Source: Hermatobates lingyangjiaoensis (taxonomy: Eukaryota > Arthropoda > Insecta > Hemiptera > Hermatobatidae). Taken from it: DNA of 64,000 nt. The notes beneath the pieces were generated by a model. The model made no database searches. It saw nothing but the letters and a program-made list of their open reading frames with translations, and had not been told where the DNA came from. A program made the translations under genes and the position numbers. How positions within the stretch are numbered: position 1 is the first letter of the stretch; each line of letters opens with the position of its first letter. The stretch covers positions 1 to 64,000 of the forward strand of contig JAPFBL010001929.1 of the NCBI GenBank assembly GCA_026182355.1. The letters run 5' to 3'. Below are positions 10,059-20,173 of this stretch, piece after piece.

Positions 10059-11360
10059 ATCAGTGGTTGAGGAGCTATATATATATATGTATATGGGTCT
10101 CATTGATCAGGTAAAGTATTCTCTGTGTAAAATCTTCTTTCCAGTTTTATCAGCCTTCTTAAAATCAACTCTTTGTTGCCAATGGGTGTCAGAATACAGA
10201 TATATATATTATCTGTATTTAACATATTAAAGTTTACATTATATTTTTTTAAGTGTTTTGTTTTTGTGCTGCAAAGTAGATTTCACTAAATATATACATT
10301 TTAATAGGTAATGACTTTTTTCATATTGATCTTCTCGATTAATATGAAGTTTAAGGTTTTAGGGCGATATCAGGGGATCTGTATTAAGCTCCCTTCCCTC
10401 ATTTGGCATGTAGCCAACATAAGGTAGGTCAAGGAATTTGTAAGGCATTAACTTTGGCTTCTTAATACTTCCAGATATGCATCAATGAATTTATTCTCTT
10501 CATAAGGGTCATTACTTGCTTTTATTAATGAAAAATAATTAAGAAATAATCTTTATTTAGTTTTATAATATTAATTTGTGTAAATTTTTAACAAGGTTAA
10601 CACGATTTTAACTAATATATTTATTCTTTAATTAAAGGAAATGGTATTTTAATGAGATGTTAAAATCAGGGAATATTGGCAGTATGGTTCTTCTCCCCCC
10701 CCCCCCCCCCCCCCAACAACATTGAAGTAACCTCATTGAAACCTACTTAGCCGTTCGTTATTACTTTTTTCTCTGTTGTTACACTTAACTTTAAGAAATT
10801 TCAGGAAGATGACTAGTTGGTTGTCTACAGTTTTCCGAAGGACACTGAATTTGTTCGCCCTCAGTTTCAATCAAATAACTCTGTTAACAAATGCAGCTAT
10901 ATAGCGTTAGTCAAGTCTTTGAATCTTAAAATGAATCAGTTTTATGTAATAATATGTAGTGAAATAGTCAGGAAATTGTTTAAGAGTATCCTTGGTTTGT
11001 TTTGAAAAGATATCGTAGATCAATACCCTTTTATCATGTTGAATTTACTCATAAAATTCATATGTTCTGTAACTATTTATTTTTCATAAACATAGTCCTT
11101 TGGACTTTAAGAACTCCGGAGAGCAATATTATATATATATATGTATATTATTTATACATTAATCAAAATTTTAATAAATTTATTAAAATAGGTTCTTAAA
11201 AATTTCATTAAAGTTTCACTGTTCTTAAATAAATATATATTAATCTTATGAAATTACATAACATCTAATAATTTTGGAAAGTCATTACTTTGAACAAGGA
11301 AGTACTTTATATTATTACTATATATAAAACTACTCCACTTTTCGTTGAAATATTAAACTA
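10059..11360. other. AT-rich DNA, no gene seen; C homopolymer
   Basis: A run of about 20 C lies at 10695-10714. Small AT-rich frames (10817-11005, 11002-11199) have no domain. Confidence 0.6.
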
Positions 11361-11363
11361 GAT

Positions 11364-11804
11364 GTGATTTTTACTGAGAGTTTATTACAGGTTATGCCAT
11401 CTAGAGAAAAAAAATTTTTTTTTTATGTTTTGTTGAGTGACCCGAAGCACCTACCTCTGTGCAGCAAAGTTGCCTTACAGTCAGCCAGCAGGTTCAATGG
11501 TGTTTCTTCCTCTTCTTTGCAGAATCTTCACAAACCATCATTGATAATGCCCATTCAGGCTCCCTATTTTCGGGAGAAAGTGGCTTCCTTTCTCCTTCTT
11601 CGGGACAGTGTACTCCGGGTGCACTTGTGGGAGGATGGTTTCCGGATTGATTTTACCATTGCATCAGATTTCAATGGTGAAGTAATGACAATCAGCGTAG
11701 CAGTTAATGAAAAGCTCCCTGTTGTCATAGTCGTTTTTCTCTCCAACTCGACGCTTGTGCTAGCCATATGCTGTAAAATCATTAAAAAGTACCAAAATTA
11801 CTGA
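11364..11804 (+). other. 146-codon open frame in GC-richer island, function unknown
   Basis: Open from 11364 to 11804. From about 11450 to 11780 the base composition is clearly richer in G+C than the flanks. The residues at about 60-125 look more protein-like (an acidic/aromatic LWEDGFRIDFTIASDFNGE stretch) than the low-complexity frames nearby. The opposite strand is also open at 11564-11782. I do not recognise either product. It may be an old exon, a transposon fragment or a conserved non-coding block. Confidence 0.3.
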
Positions 11805-11874
11805 TGCCAAAAAGGACAACGCATTTTTCAGAGAAAAAGTTTTATTTTCCAACGCCCACACATATGACGGTTTC

Positions 11875-12140
11875 ATTTTTTAGTGCTGTTTTAGCGCCGG
11901 AAATTGTAGCTCATTTATTATTTGGCACCCAATTTAGTAACAGGTGAGCCATATTACGTGTTGATTCTTCATTGGTAGCCCTGACTGTTGTCTAACTCAA
12001 ATATATTTACAGTTGGGATCGTTAACGAGGATCGGATATCGTACATGCTCGGGACCGTCGGCTTAACGTACCCTCCGAGGGACGACGTGCCCATAAACCG
12101 AGGGCCAGAGTGTGTATTGAACCCTGGGATACAAATACAT
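11875..12140 (-). mobile_element. tRNA-derived SINE, tail type B
   Basis: It holds the shared SINE body on the minus strand, with a decayed B box near 12110-12125. The tail at 11875-11960 includes CTCATTTATTATTTGG, which is shared with the copies at 36525 and 54053. Confidence 0.75.
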
Positions 12141-12745
12141 TGAAAGTATGAATCACACATTTACGATTTTTGTCTTTATAATAGTTTTTGGACCTTTATT
12201 TCATGTCATCCTACTCTAGCGAAATAGCACTTGTCCAGCGGTGAGCCTGTTGCCACTGTGCTCACCCGGCCCTTCAAGGCAAAAAAGAATTGAGTTTTTG
12301 GTCATTGTGAGGTCATGGGGATTGAACAAACACATTGCTTGGCTAAACAAGGGTGCTAGGTGAAACAGCCAAAACGACCTCTTAAGTATAATGGCATATG
12401 CAGCATTATAAACAGCAGTACCAGTAAAGCCAGTCAAAGCGCTAGGGAACTTGAATCCAAGGAAAAACAATGGCAAAGTCTAGTTGACACAGGAGCAAGA
12501 CCTCTCAAGAGGACTAGCCTATCACCGCGTTCAGATAAGCTACGGGGCACGACTGAATGCAGAGCCACCTCAACCGAATTTATGTAACTGACTCCTCAAC
12601 CTGTCAAATTTACTCCAAAAATAATTATACTGTTGTGCACCTACCATTCTGCTGGGCATTCAATGACTCAACAGAAGGGTTGGCTAATATTGGATGGCAT
12701 GGCGTCGCCCATGGCCGAGAGGCCATGAACTTGCGTTGACTGTAC
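12141..12745. other. GC-richer region, no recognised gene
   Basis: Overlapping short frames on both strands (12216-12476 minus, 12360-12587 plus, 12557-12739 plus). A tRNA-like scrap on the minus strand around 12236-12275 may be SINE remains. No domain recognised. Confidence 0.4.
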
Positions 12746-12869
12746 AAACTAACGGTGTCTATCAAATTGCAAAGAAAGACACTTACATTACAAGGAAATC
12801 AACACATAGCTAAAACTGACATGAATTACACCCTATCTAGGCAAGATATAGTCGGCTAGTTGCTGACTA

Positions 12870-12912
12870 CTTCTCCCGATGACGTCGAATGCCGAAATAT
12901 TGAAATGAATTT
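12870..12912 (+). ncRNA. Hammerhead motif, AUAU type
   Basis: Core CCGAUGA (U4 to C; 12876-12882), extra C, decayed stem II, GAA (12894-12896), AUAU, U. The downstream donor-like site is mutated to ATGAAT. Confidence 0.6.
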
Positions 12913-13162
12913 TGTCAGGTCTATCTGTTTCTTCCTATGCCTTTTTGTCTGTTTTTAACTTTTGTTCTACTGTATATTCCATTTTTTCTTATATTTGAAC
13001 AAGTTTATACTTGAACACGAAAATTATACAATCTTATTATTACCTACAAGAAAAATAAGGTTGTTAAACGCTTTGAGGTTTTTGAATAATTTTGTTTGAA
13101 AAAATATGACAAATTCAAAACTGTATAAAAATAATGTTTTAAAGTATCCTGCAAGCTGAATT

Positions 13163-13163
13163 A

Positions 13164-13229
<66 letters not shown>
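13163..13229. repeat. Long (TA)n microsatellite
   Basis: About 67 bp of TA dinucleotides with one break. Its translation creates a spurious Ile-Tyr-rich frame on the minus strand (13024-13506). Confidence 0.95.
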
Positions 13230-13232
<3 letters not shown>

Positions 13233-14130
13233 GATAAAAATAAATAAATGTATAAATACAAACATATAAATATAATAATAAATAAAATAAATATCTTAAG
13301 TATAAAATGAAAAAAATATAAAATACACTTTCAAGCTTAGAGATAGATGTAAAATCAATACTAGAAAAATAGTTTCTACAACTTTTCCTTAGTCTGCAGC
13401 CTTGAAAACAAGTTTTTCTTGTTTTGCAGAAATGTTTTAGAGGTTTACTAAGATCTTCCGAAGGTACAGTCACGGCATTGTGCGTGACCTCGTAAATTCT
13501 AGTCAAGTTAACAAACAGTATAGATAATTGCTTGTTTACCTGTGCACATTACTACCTGCTTAACTTGAATTGCATTGGGGAAATAATTCTACAAATAAAC
13601 TTTTACTTGTATAGTTTTTGAATTTTGCTAGAGTAGGATAATATAAAATGAAGGTTATAAAAACAAGAAATTGTAACTGTGTGATTCGTGACTTCACAGT
13701 ATTCGTAAATATATAAGTTCTCGGTTTGTATCTACAAAAAAACGTATATGTTCAAGTGGCTGATATCGTTTAACCCATCGCAGGCTAGATTCTTTTTTTA
13801 AGATCTGATCCTTCTGGCTAGGTGACTGATTTTAAAACAAAACTACCTAATCATCAAAAAATTTTTGTATTATGAAGGTGAAATAAAAACAAATTTGGCT
13901 ATAAAAAGTAAGAATCTTTTTTTAGGTTTATTTATATTATATCTATGTTTATTTATATGTACCTATGGGTTTATATTGTAGTACATCTATGTATACATGT
14001 TTAAGTATATAAATGATAAGGATTATGACTACGTAAAACAGGAAGAGGGAGGAAGTTTGTACAAATATAGCCATTAGAGAGATATAATAAGAGAAAGTGA
14101 GTGGGACGAGTGGAAAGTGAGAGTGAGTGA

Positions 14131-14132
<2 letters not shown>
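13230..14132. other. AT-rich DNA, no gene seen
   Basis: No supported gene or element. Weak GA-rich lead-in to the next repeat. Confidence 0.6.

Positions 14133-14167
<35 letters not shown>
14133..14167. repeat. (GA)n microsatellite
   Basis: Pure GA run. The Ser-Leu frame on the minus strand is an artefact of it. Confidence 0.95.
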
Positions 14168-14169
<2 letters not shown>

Positions 14170-14885
14170 TTGATACCGAAATCTAGCGTCACATATTGTT
14201 GACTGGTTATTACTGCAACTTAATTAGTTTTAATTAATTCCCTTTATTTTTGATGATTTAATGCTAAATTTATAGTCCAGAGTGACTTACAAGAAACTGT
14301 ACTGAGTTACGAAACTTAAACTGTTGCAAGAAAGAAATTTAAACAGTGACATCATTATTTCTTCACCCCACTAAATCTATGATATGGTCGTTTAAAGGCA
14401 GAAATGTCTTATCTCGAAGAAGTGTTTAATCAATGATTCAATGTTTCCCGGCTAAGTTTAGTTTCCGTTTATTGTTCATTAACACAGTCACTCTTTTTTT
14501 TAGAACAGTCATTGAGATGATGATTAGCGAAGTACAGTTGAAGCTTGAGTCATTTCTACTTTGCAAACGTTATGGTACGTTGCAGCACTTAGTCATCCTA
14601 GTATGTCAGAAATGTCATTCAAATAGCAGTAAAATCATTTTACCATGGTATTTAATGATTAAAGAGCATTATCATAGTACCTATAAACCTGTGTTAATTG
14701 TATTCAATTTAAAAAAAAATCATAATAACAATAGAAATAATGTTTGGGTGAATAAAACCTTTTATGGATATCCTGTTATATATATATATATATTTCACTC
14801 AAAATTCGAAAATAAAAAACGATCCAAACTAGACGCAAATCAGCTCAAAAACGAAGAAAAGCAACACACAGAGAAAGAGACACAC
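14168..14885. other. No gene seen
   Basis: A 158-codon plus frame (14433-14909) spans this stretch. It has no recognisable domain and runs into the PLE flank, so I treat it as chance. Confidence 0.5.
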
Positions 14886-14892
14886 CTACAAA

Positions 14893-14923
14893 CTCAAATT
14901 TTCGGTTGATCAGTCTTCAGGAG
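14893..14923 (-). ncRNA. Hammerhead, AAUU type, left arm
   Basis: Minus strand: CUC/GAG stem I, core CUGAAGA (14920-14914), partly decayed stem II, GAA, AAUU, U. It is the left arm of a fold-back that reaches to about 15110. Confidence 0.65.
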
Positions 14924-14945
14924 AAAAGAGAATGGGCGACCAAGT

Positions 14946-15001
14946 ACGCCGGAAACACAACGGCAGGAAACACAACGGCCGGAAACACAACGGCGGGAAA
15001 C
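14946..15001. repeat. 14-bp tandem repeat, about 3.5 units
   Basis: Unit GGAAACACAACGGC. It lies between the two arms of the PLE fold-back and comes from sequence normally found once upstream of this hammerhead family (compare 60768-60785). Confidence 0.85.
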
Positions 15002-15012
15002 CGTCCCGGCAA

Positions 15013-15048
15013 CCCGGTAAGACGGATCATCCGAAAATTTGAGTTTGT
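15013..15048 (+). ncRNA. Hammerhead, AAUU type, right arm, decayed core
   Basis: Perfect stem II GGA/UCC, GAAAAUUU and GAG are kept, but CUGAAGA is damaged. GTAAAT stands where GTAAGT is usual. Confidence 0.55.
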
Positions 15049-15121
15049 AAATGTGTCTCTTTCTCTGTGTGTTGCTTTTCTTCGTTTTTGAGCTGATATA
15101 TATATATATATATATATATTT

Positions 15122-15168
15122 GGGGAGCAGGCCTTCATTTATACACGTTTTATTAAAAGTAATGCCCA
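15122..15168 (-). pseudogene. PLE N-terminal fragment
   Basis: Minus strand reads LGITFNKTC and then NEGLLPKYI, running straight into the (TA)n at 15097-15120. Same block as 15652-15790. Confidence 0.7.
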
Positions 15169-15173
15169 ATTAC

Positions 15174-15513
15174 CTTACCTTCCCAGATACAAATGACGGA
15201 TGGAAGGTAACCAAGAGCCTGGTGAAACCTCAACATACCTTTACCTTTGACTTTACCTTCCCAGATACAAATGACGGATGGAAGGTAACCAAGAGCCTGG
15301 TGAAACCTCAACATACCTTTACCTTTGACTACCTAGTATTAACAGCCAAGGAGGAGGATTTTCAAGAATTCTAAAATTATATGAAGGCAGTCAGAAGGCG
15401 AACCAGTCTGGGAGAGGTATAGAAGTTAATCGATTACCTTCCCAGATACAAATGACGGATGGAAGGTAACCAAGAGCCTGGTGAAACCTCAACATACCTT
15501 TACCTTTGATAAC
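15174..15513. repeat. ~80-bp tandem repeat, 3 units
   Basis: The block starting CCTTCCCAGATACAAATGAC occurs at about 15178, 15259 and 15437. The first two are adjacent and the third is separated by about 100 bp. It lies upstream of a PLE hammerhead. A related tail occurs at 33447-33500. Confidence 0.85.
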
Positions 15514-15614
15514 CTCCCTAGTTGTGAATATGTGTTATGGACTCGTTATGTTTATTTTAGTTTATTTTAATTGTTATTCACTTTTCGATCATTAATAATT
15601 TTATATATTCTTTA

Positions 15615-15653
15615 ACCTTGAAAATGGTCAACGATGACCGAAACATGTCGGTG
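15615..15653 (+). ncRNA. Hammerhead, ACAUGU type, U3-A8 core
   Basis: Stem I ACC/GGU; core UUGAAAA (15618-15624); extra U; stem II GGUC/GACC (15626-15629/15636-15639); GAA; palindrome ACAUGU (15643-15648); C at 15649. The PLE N-terminal frame begins right after the cleavage site. Confidence 0.72.
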
Positions 15654-15787
15654 TATAGTAATAAAAATTTTGGTGAACTTATGTTTTTAGTTCCAGAACC
15701 ATGGAAGTCAAGTATGAGAACACTTGAAAAACGGATAAGAAAAAGTGTAAAAGTTAAATTGGGCATTACTTTTAATAAAACATATAT

Positions 15788-15790
<3 letters not shown>
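15652..15790 (+). pseudogene. PLE N-terminal domain fragment
   Basis: Reads NFGELMFLVPEPWKSSM, a Lys/Arg-rich helix, then LGITFNKTY, ending in (TA)n. The order hammerhead, N-terminus is that of a PLE 5' end. RT and endonuclease are absent. Confidence 0.75.
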
Positions 15791-15818
<28 letters not shown>

Positions 15819-16171
15819 TATATATATACATATACTATATTCACTATATATTACACTATATTATAATAGGGCTTCCATCGACCAGCGTGAAACCCTTGCT
15901 ATTGATATCCATGCAAACTCTCATCTTATCAGTTTTAAACTACTTCGGTGTTCATTCTTTTGATGCAAACGTTGATGTTCCCTTAAGAAGTTCAGAAGGA
16001 GCACATATTAACAAATGGTGTCAGATCAGCTCCGAACTCAATAATTATTTTGGAAGGGATTTAATTTTTTTTTAGAATTCATTATTTTGTTTTTTAATGA
16101 ATTAGGTTACTAATTAAATTTCTTAGCATATATTATCCGTTATATTTCTTATTCACTTTTTTTTACGATAC

Positions 16172-16172
<1 letters not shown>

Positions 16173-16221
<49 letters not shown>
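16173..16221. repeat. (TA)n microsatellite
   Basis: About 49 bp of TA dinucleotides next to a PLE fold-back. Confidence 0.95.
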
Positions 16222-16222
<1 letters not shown>

Positions 16223-16227
16223 CATAA

Positions 16228-16455
16228 AAAGGATAAATCGGGATGCGGTCAGTTTCTTCCACTTCCAATCAAACTCTTATTATCGACGTTTCGTTTTATT
16301 CGAAATCTTTTTCAAAGGCAAAAGTAAGAATATTTGAAAATGAACAAACTATTACAAATTACATTACTAAAACAATATGGAATGGAAAACGTCGGCAATG
16401 AGAGTTTGATTGGAAGTGGAAGAAACTGACCACATCACGATTTATTCTTTTTACG
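16228..16455. repeat. PLE fold-back, ACGUC type
   Basis: The sequence around TCTTCCACTTCCAATCAAAC (16254-16273) recurs inverted at about 16400-16425. The left arm holds GAAACGUC on the minus strand with a UUUGAAAA-like core; the right arm keeps only the cleavage-side half. Confidence 0.7.
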
Positions 16456-16494
16456 TTACATATCTGAATCACGGTCGACAATTCATTACTGTTT

Positions 16495-16496
<2 letters not shown>

Positions 16497-16547
<51 letters not shown>
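16497..16547. repeat. (TA)n microsatellite
   Basis: Pure TA dinucleotides, directly upstream of the hammerhead module at 16645. Confidence 0.95.
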
Positions 16548-16550
<3 letters not shown>

Positions 16551-16644
16551 AAATTACACAAAACACAACAGAGAAAAAAGATAAAATACGGATTTGCGTT
16601 CCCGTCCACGACATGGGGAGATCTCTCTCACTTCGTTCTCTCTT

Positions 16645-16696
16645 CTAGTCTTCTCCTGATGACGAACAACAATTCAAAGTATTGAATTAGTAAGTG
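16645..16696 (+). ncRNA. Hammerhead, AUAU type, decayed
   Basis: CUGAUGA (16656-16662) with stem II GAA/UUC, but G12 is A and stem III reads AGUAUU. GTAAGT at 16690. Sister of the intact copy at 42482. Confidence 0.6.
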
Positions 16697-16855
16697 TGAA
16701 TTTATCTTTTTTTTTCTGTGTCGTAATTTGTGTAATTTAAAGTTTATAGTCCGTGCAGACCGTTTCTTCAATTTAGTATATATATATAGAAAATTGTCAC
16801 AATAACACGTGATATAAATATTCAGGTAACTCACCACAAATTAAAGAAGATAGTC

Positions 16856-16891
16856 GCTCTAAGGTCTTTCGCTTTCACGTCGTCAGAGAGC
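16856..16891 (-). ncRNA. Hammerhead, AGACCU type, left arm
   Basis: Perfect 5-bp stem I GCUCU/AGAGC, core CUGACGA (16886-16880), GAA, AGACCU, U. Stem II is weak. Confidence 0.68.
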
Positions 16892-16937
16892 AAGTGAATA
16901 CAAGTTGATGTATATCAACAATATCTTGTATTCACTT

Positions 16938-16973
16938 GCTCTCTGACGACGTAGAAGCGAAAGACCTTAGAGC
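16938..16973 (+). ncRNA. Hammerhead, AGACCU type, right arm
   Basis: GCUCU (16938-16942) pairs AGAGC (16969-16973); CUGACGA (16943-16949); GAA (16959-16961); AGACCU; U at 16968. Stem II pairs poorly. Mirror of the minus copy. Confidence 0.68.
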
Positions 16974-17017
16974 GATTATCTTCTTTAATTTGTGGTGAGT
17001 TACCTGAATATATATAT

Positions 17018-17157
17018 ATATCATTAAATAACTTGCCAACTTTAAGTCTAGTATGTTTCTTACATACCTTCTCGAGTTTTCTTATATTATTCCTCCATCT
17101 TTCCGGTACCATATAAATCATCTCACCGAATGATTTGGTTATACTTCTATTTTCCAT
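17018..17157 (-). pseudogene. PLE N-terminal domain fragment
   Basis: Frame MENRSITKSFGEMIYMVPER, then a basic helix and KLFNDIYIY, cut at the TA repeat near 17010-17022. It follows the hammerhead at 17169-17204 in the same direction, as at a PLE 5' end. Confidence 0.75.
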
Positions 17158-17168
17158 ATTTACACAGG

Positions 17169-17204
17169 GCCGACGTTTCGGTCTACATTGACCATTATCA
17201 AGGA
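17169..17204 (-). ncRNA. Hammerhead, ACGU type, U3-A8 core
   Basis: Minus strand: core UUGAUAA (17201-17195), extra U, stem II GGUC/GACC with a 6-nt loop, GAA, ACGU, C at 17172, GG/CC stem I. Confidence 0.7.
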
Positions 17205-17359
17205 CATCTTTTTACAATATTTTTACAATTCATAATAAAATTCTTATTTACATTAACAGTCACTTCGCTTCATTCAAATATAACTAATAAAATACACTTT
17301 TCTAATTTACAATATACCTTATAAACCTATGTTTAAAGGTTAAACATAAACATATATAT

Positions 17360-17410
17360 GTTTAAAAGAAGGTCTGCTCCCAAAGTATACCAATATATAT
17401 ACATATAAGG
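17360..17410 (+). pseudogene. PLE N-terminal scrap
   Basis: Reads CLKEGLLPKYTNIY between two TA-rich stretches. Same conserved Cys...GLLPKYT block as the other fragments. Confidence 0.6.
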
Positions 17411-17904
17411 TAAAATTTGGAAAGATTTGTTTGTTGCAGAAATTTAACGACCATCTGATAGAATATTATGGAAAGAAAACACAATTCAATATCTTTTTTA
17501 AATTAAAAAAAATCCTGTATGCCTTCGTTTTGGTTTTTTTTTTACAACGTTTTATTATGAGCCCACAAAACAAAATCGTACATTCATCAACAAATACGCA
17601 TATAAACCAAAACGACTTTGTATAACGAGTAGAATGATACACGTAAAAACAATATAAGAACTTTGCAGAAGTAAGAATATTTCGAATATGGACTGAACAA
17701 AAACAAGAATATAACTAAGATTGATATTTTTGATATTCGCCATTAGTTAAAGGCCAGAGGAGAATTCGAGACAGGAGAGATGCTTTCTTGTCCGACTTGG
17801 TTTTCAGCCTCGATATGTCAGATTAGAAACATCTCCCCATCCAAAGTATCTTCTCTTCTGTTCTTTTCCTGACGATAAACTATTATTTCTAAAATCAATC
17901 TTTT

Positions 17905-18150
17905 TATATATTTCTTCTATTTCAATAACTTTTATAATCAAATTTTGTACTCAATTTAATTTTTGGTTTATAGCATGAGAAGAATGGTAGTTCAGGATTC
18001 TTCCAGCACTGTTAGGTTTTTAAACCAATGCGTTAAGATATTGCAATTTTCACCTCTTATAACTTTCACATCTAAAAATGGCAGATTTCCATCTTTCTCA
18101 ACTTCTATTGTTCTACATATAGACTCTTGAAATAAGTAGTCCATGTTTTC
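17905..18150 (-). pseudogene. PLE reverse transcriptase, C-terminal part (inverted)
   Basis: From 18150 the minus strand reads TIEVEKDGNLPFLDVKVIRG, the PLE RT block after the catalytic motif (LPFLDV). After a 1-nt frameshift and a stop comes GRILNYHSSHAINQ, matching the Leu-Asn-Tyr-(R/H)-Ser segment. The YADD-type motif lies upstream of what is kept. It abuts at 18150/18151 the next portion of the same element in the opposite direction. Confidence 0.75.
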
Positions 18151-18665
18151 TTAATGAAAATAAGAAAAGGGCGAAATTATTGTTACAGAAAAATTGTTAT
18201 CCGAACAACTTAGTTGAACGATATTGGTTAAGATACTCGTATATAAGACAGCAACCAGAACATTCAAATGAAGATCATGCTGAACTGTAAGTTATAAATA
18301 GAAAGTATTTCAAATTTCCTTATGTTGAGGGCTTATCACAATTAATTAGAAAAGTTTTCAAACGAAACATACCTGAAGTTACACTGGCATTTTATAATAA
18401 AAGAAAAAATAAATCTTTATTTTCAAATTTGAAAGAAAAAATACCGTGGAGTTACAAAGTAAACTCATTTATGCCATCAAATGTAGAAAAAGAAAAATAT
18501 GATCAAAGAAGTAAGACACTTGAGATGTTAAATATTAAAAAGGATCTAAGTTCGATTAATCATAGAAGTGATATTACTAATTTAAGTAATATTTATTCTG
18601 GACTGTTATGCTCAGTTTTAGTGAAATTTGATTTATTTAGTTCCCTTTTGAGTGAACAGTGTTGA
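18151..18665 (+). pseudogene. PLE post-RT linker and C-terminus, endonuclease mostly deleted
   Basis: Frames give NENKKRAKLLLQKNCYPNNL (the post-RT helix), then after a stop KYFKFPYVEGLSQLIRKVFK, the conserved PLE linker (FPYVxGLSxxI). The open frame from 18429 then passes from LKEKIPWSYKVN almost directly to the C-terminal block NIKKDLSSINHRSDITNLSN. The GIY and YIG strands are missing, so the endonuclease appears internally deleted. The 3' sequence after the stop (18687-18760) recurs at 23318-23392. Confidence 0.7.
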
Positions 18666-18884
18666 GGTTATTTGTAATGTTGTCTTATTAGTCTAGTCGA
18701 AGGTTTTGTCCGGTTAACATTGTTGCTCCTTTAAATAATGTAAATTTCATTTTCTTAGTTAAAAAATTCATACTTCATGTATGAATATTGTTTTATGTAT
18801 CTCTGAAATACTTCCGCTTGTAATAGTCATAAGTTGTAACAATCCATTTTTATATTGTATATATGTTTGATGTTGATATATGCC

Positions 18885-19192
18885 ATATTATCTGTCATAC
18901 TAATGTGTTACAGCTAATATGATTCCAACCCGAAAAACCTTTGATTATTCTCTTTTCTGACTTACCAATATGCCATATTACCTGTCACACTAATATGCTA
19001 CAGGCAATAAGATTCCAACCCGAAAAACCTTTGATTATTCTCTTTTCTGACTTACCAATATGCCATATTACCTGTCACACTAATATGCTACAGGCAATAA
19101 GATTCCAACCCGAAAAACCTTTGTTTATTCTCTTTTCTGACTTACCAATATGCCATATTATCTATCAAATTAGTATGCTACAGCTAATAAGT
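18885..19192. repeat. 90-bp tandem repeat, about 3.5 units
   Basis: GATTCCAACCCGAAAAACC recurs at 18920, 19010 and 19100, exactly 90 bp apart, so the reading frame stays open across the array. The two central units are nearly identical. Confidence 0.92.
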
Positions 19193-19543
19193 TGAGCAAA
19201 CGCATTTTTTATCATCTAGATAGCCTACCCATCTCTTTTGCATCCTAAACCCAAATTCGTATGTTGTGACAATCTCAATCACCTTATAAATGAGATACTT
19301 CACCAATTTTGGGAATTCCTCGAATAAGCCAGCTCTACTAAAACAAACACTATAATTTCTGACGTCATTATTTCTTCCTCAAACATATGTAATAAATATT
19401 GAATCATTAGTTATAATATTGATATAGGTTATTAATATTATAACTATCAATTGTTTAGATTATTAATATTGTGTTCTTTATCAATATATAGTATTATTAT
19501 TAATATTTATGATAATAATTGTTATATTTGAGTATTTTTTTTA

Positions 19544-19839
19544 ACCGATCCTCTAACGGGTGATAACATCATCCGCTGTTTGTTTGATCGGTAGTTTTAC
19601 AGATTCTGCATTGGGAGTCCCAAATTTAGCCTAACTCAAGTGCATTTTGAGCAGGGATCTTTTATGAGTACCTAACATCGTACAGGTTCGGGACCGACGG
19701 TTCAATGTCGTCTCTGAAGGACTACGTACTCAGGTTTATTTACTCCCTGCGTGAATAAATCCAGGACTAGGTGGGGATCGAACTCCGGACTACCTGCCCA
19801 GAGGCGAGTTACGTTAACCACCAAGCTAAACAGGCCTCC
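19544..19839 (-). mobile_element. Full-length tRNA-derived SINE, tail type A
   Basis: The minus strand runs tRNA-like head (about 19839-19770), hairpin, body, and a tail ending near AACGGGTGATAAC...GATCGGT (19544-19600). It is duplicated in tandem (19617-20173). Confidence 0.85.
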
Positions 19840-20173
19840 TTATTTGAGTATTAGTCATAATGTATTGCTAACATAGGTAGTATTTTTAAAAATAGTCCCA
19901 AATTTAGCCTAACTCAAGTGCATTTTGAGCAGGGATCTTTTATGAGTACCTAACATCGTACAGGTTCGGGACCGACGGTTCAATGTCGTCTCTGAAGGAC
20001 TACGTACTCAGGTTTATTTACTCCCTGCGTGAATAAATCCAGGACTAGGTGGGGATCGAACTCCGGACTACCTGCCCAGAGGCGAGTTACGTTAACCACC
20101 AAGCTAAACAGGCCTCCTTATTTGAGTATTAGTCATAATGTATTGCTAACATAGGTAGTATTTTTAAAAATAG
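19617..20173. repeat. 278-bp tandem duplication containing a SINE
   Basis: 19617-19894 and 19895-20173 are nearly identical by eye, including 50 bp of non-SINE flank. This is segmental duplication, not two insertions. Confidence 0.9.

Larger units (their letters stand above)
16805..17010. repeat. PLE fold-back with two AGACCU hammerheads
   Basis: Arms of about 90 bp (from ATATTCAGGTAACTCACC at 16818; mirror ends near 17010) flank a short centre at about 16905-16925. A TTTCAC-type hairpin remnant precedes it and a TATA run follows. Confidence 0.85.

Noticed and set aside
13024..13506. 160-codon minus-strand frame
   Set aside because: It is open only because it crosses the long (TA)n at 13163-13229 and AT-rich flanks; low complexity, no domain.
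14433..14909. 158-codon plus-strand gene
   Set aside because: No domain, ends inside a PLE module flank, AT-biased codons; best explained by chance.
17868..17905. Additional hammerhead (CCTGACGATAAAC...)
   Set aside because: CUGACGA is present and upstream sequence resembles the 42430 module, but no stem II, GAA or stem III can be drawn.
18885..19192. CRISPR array or repeat protein gene
   Set aside because: A contiguous 90-bp tandem with no spacers; the open frame (18941-19195) follows from the unit being a multiple of three.
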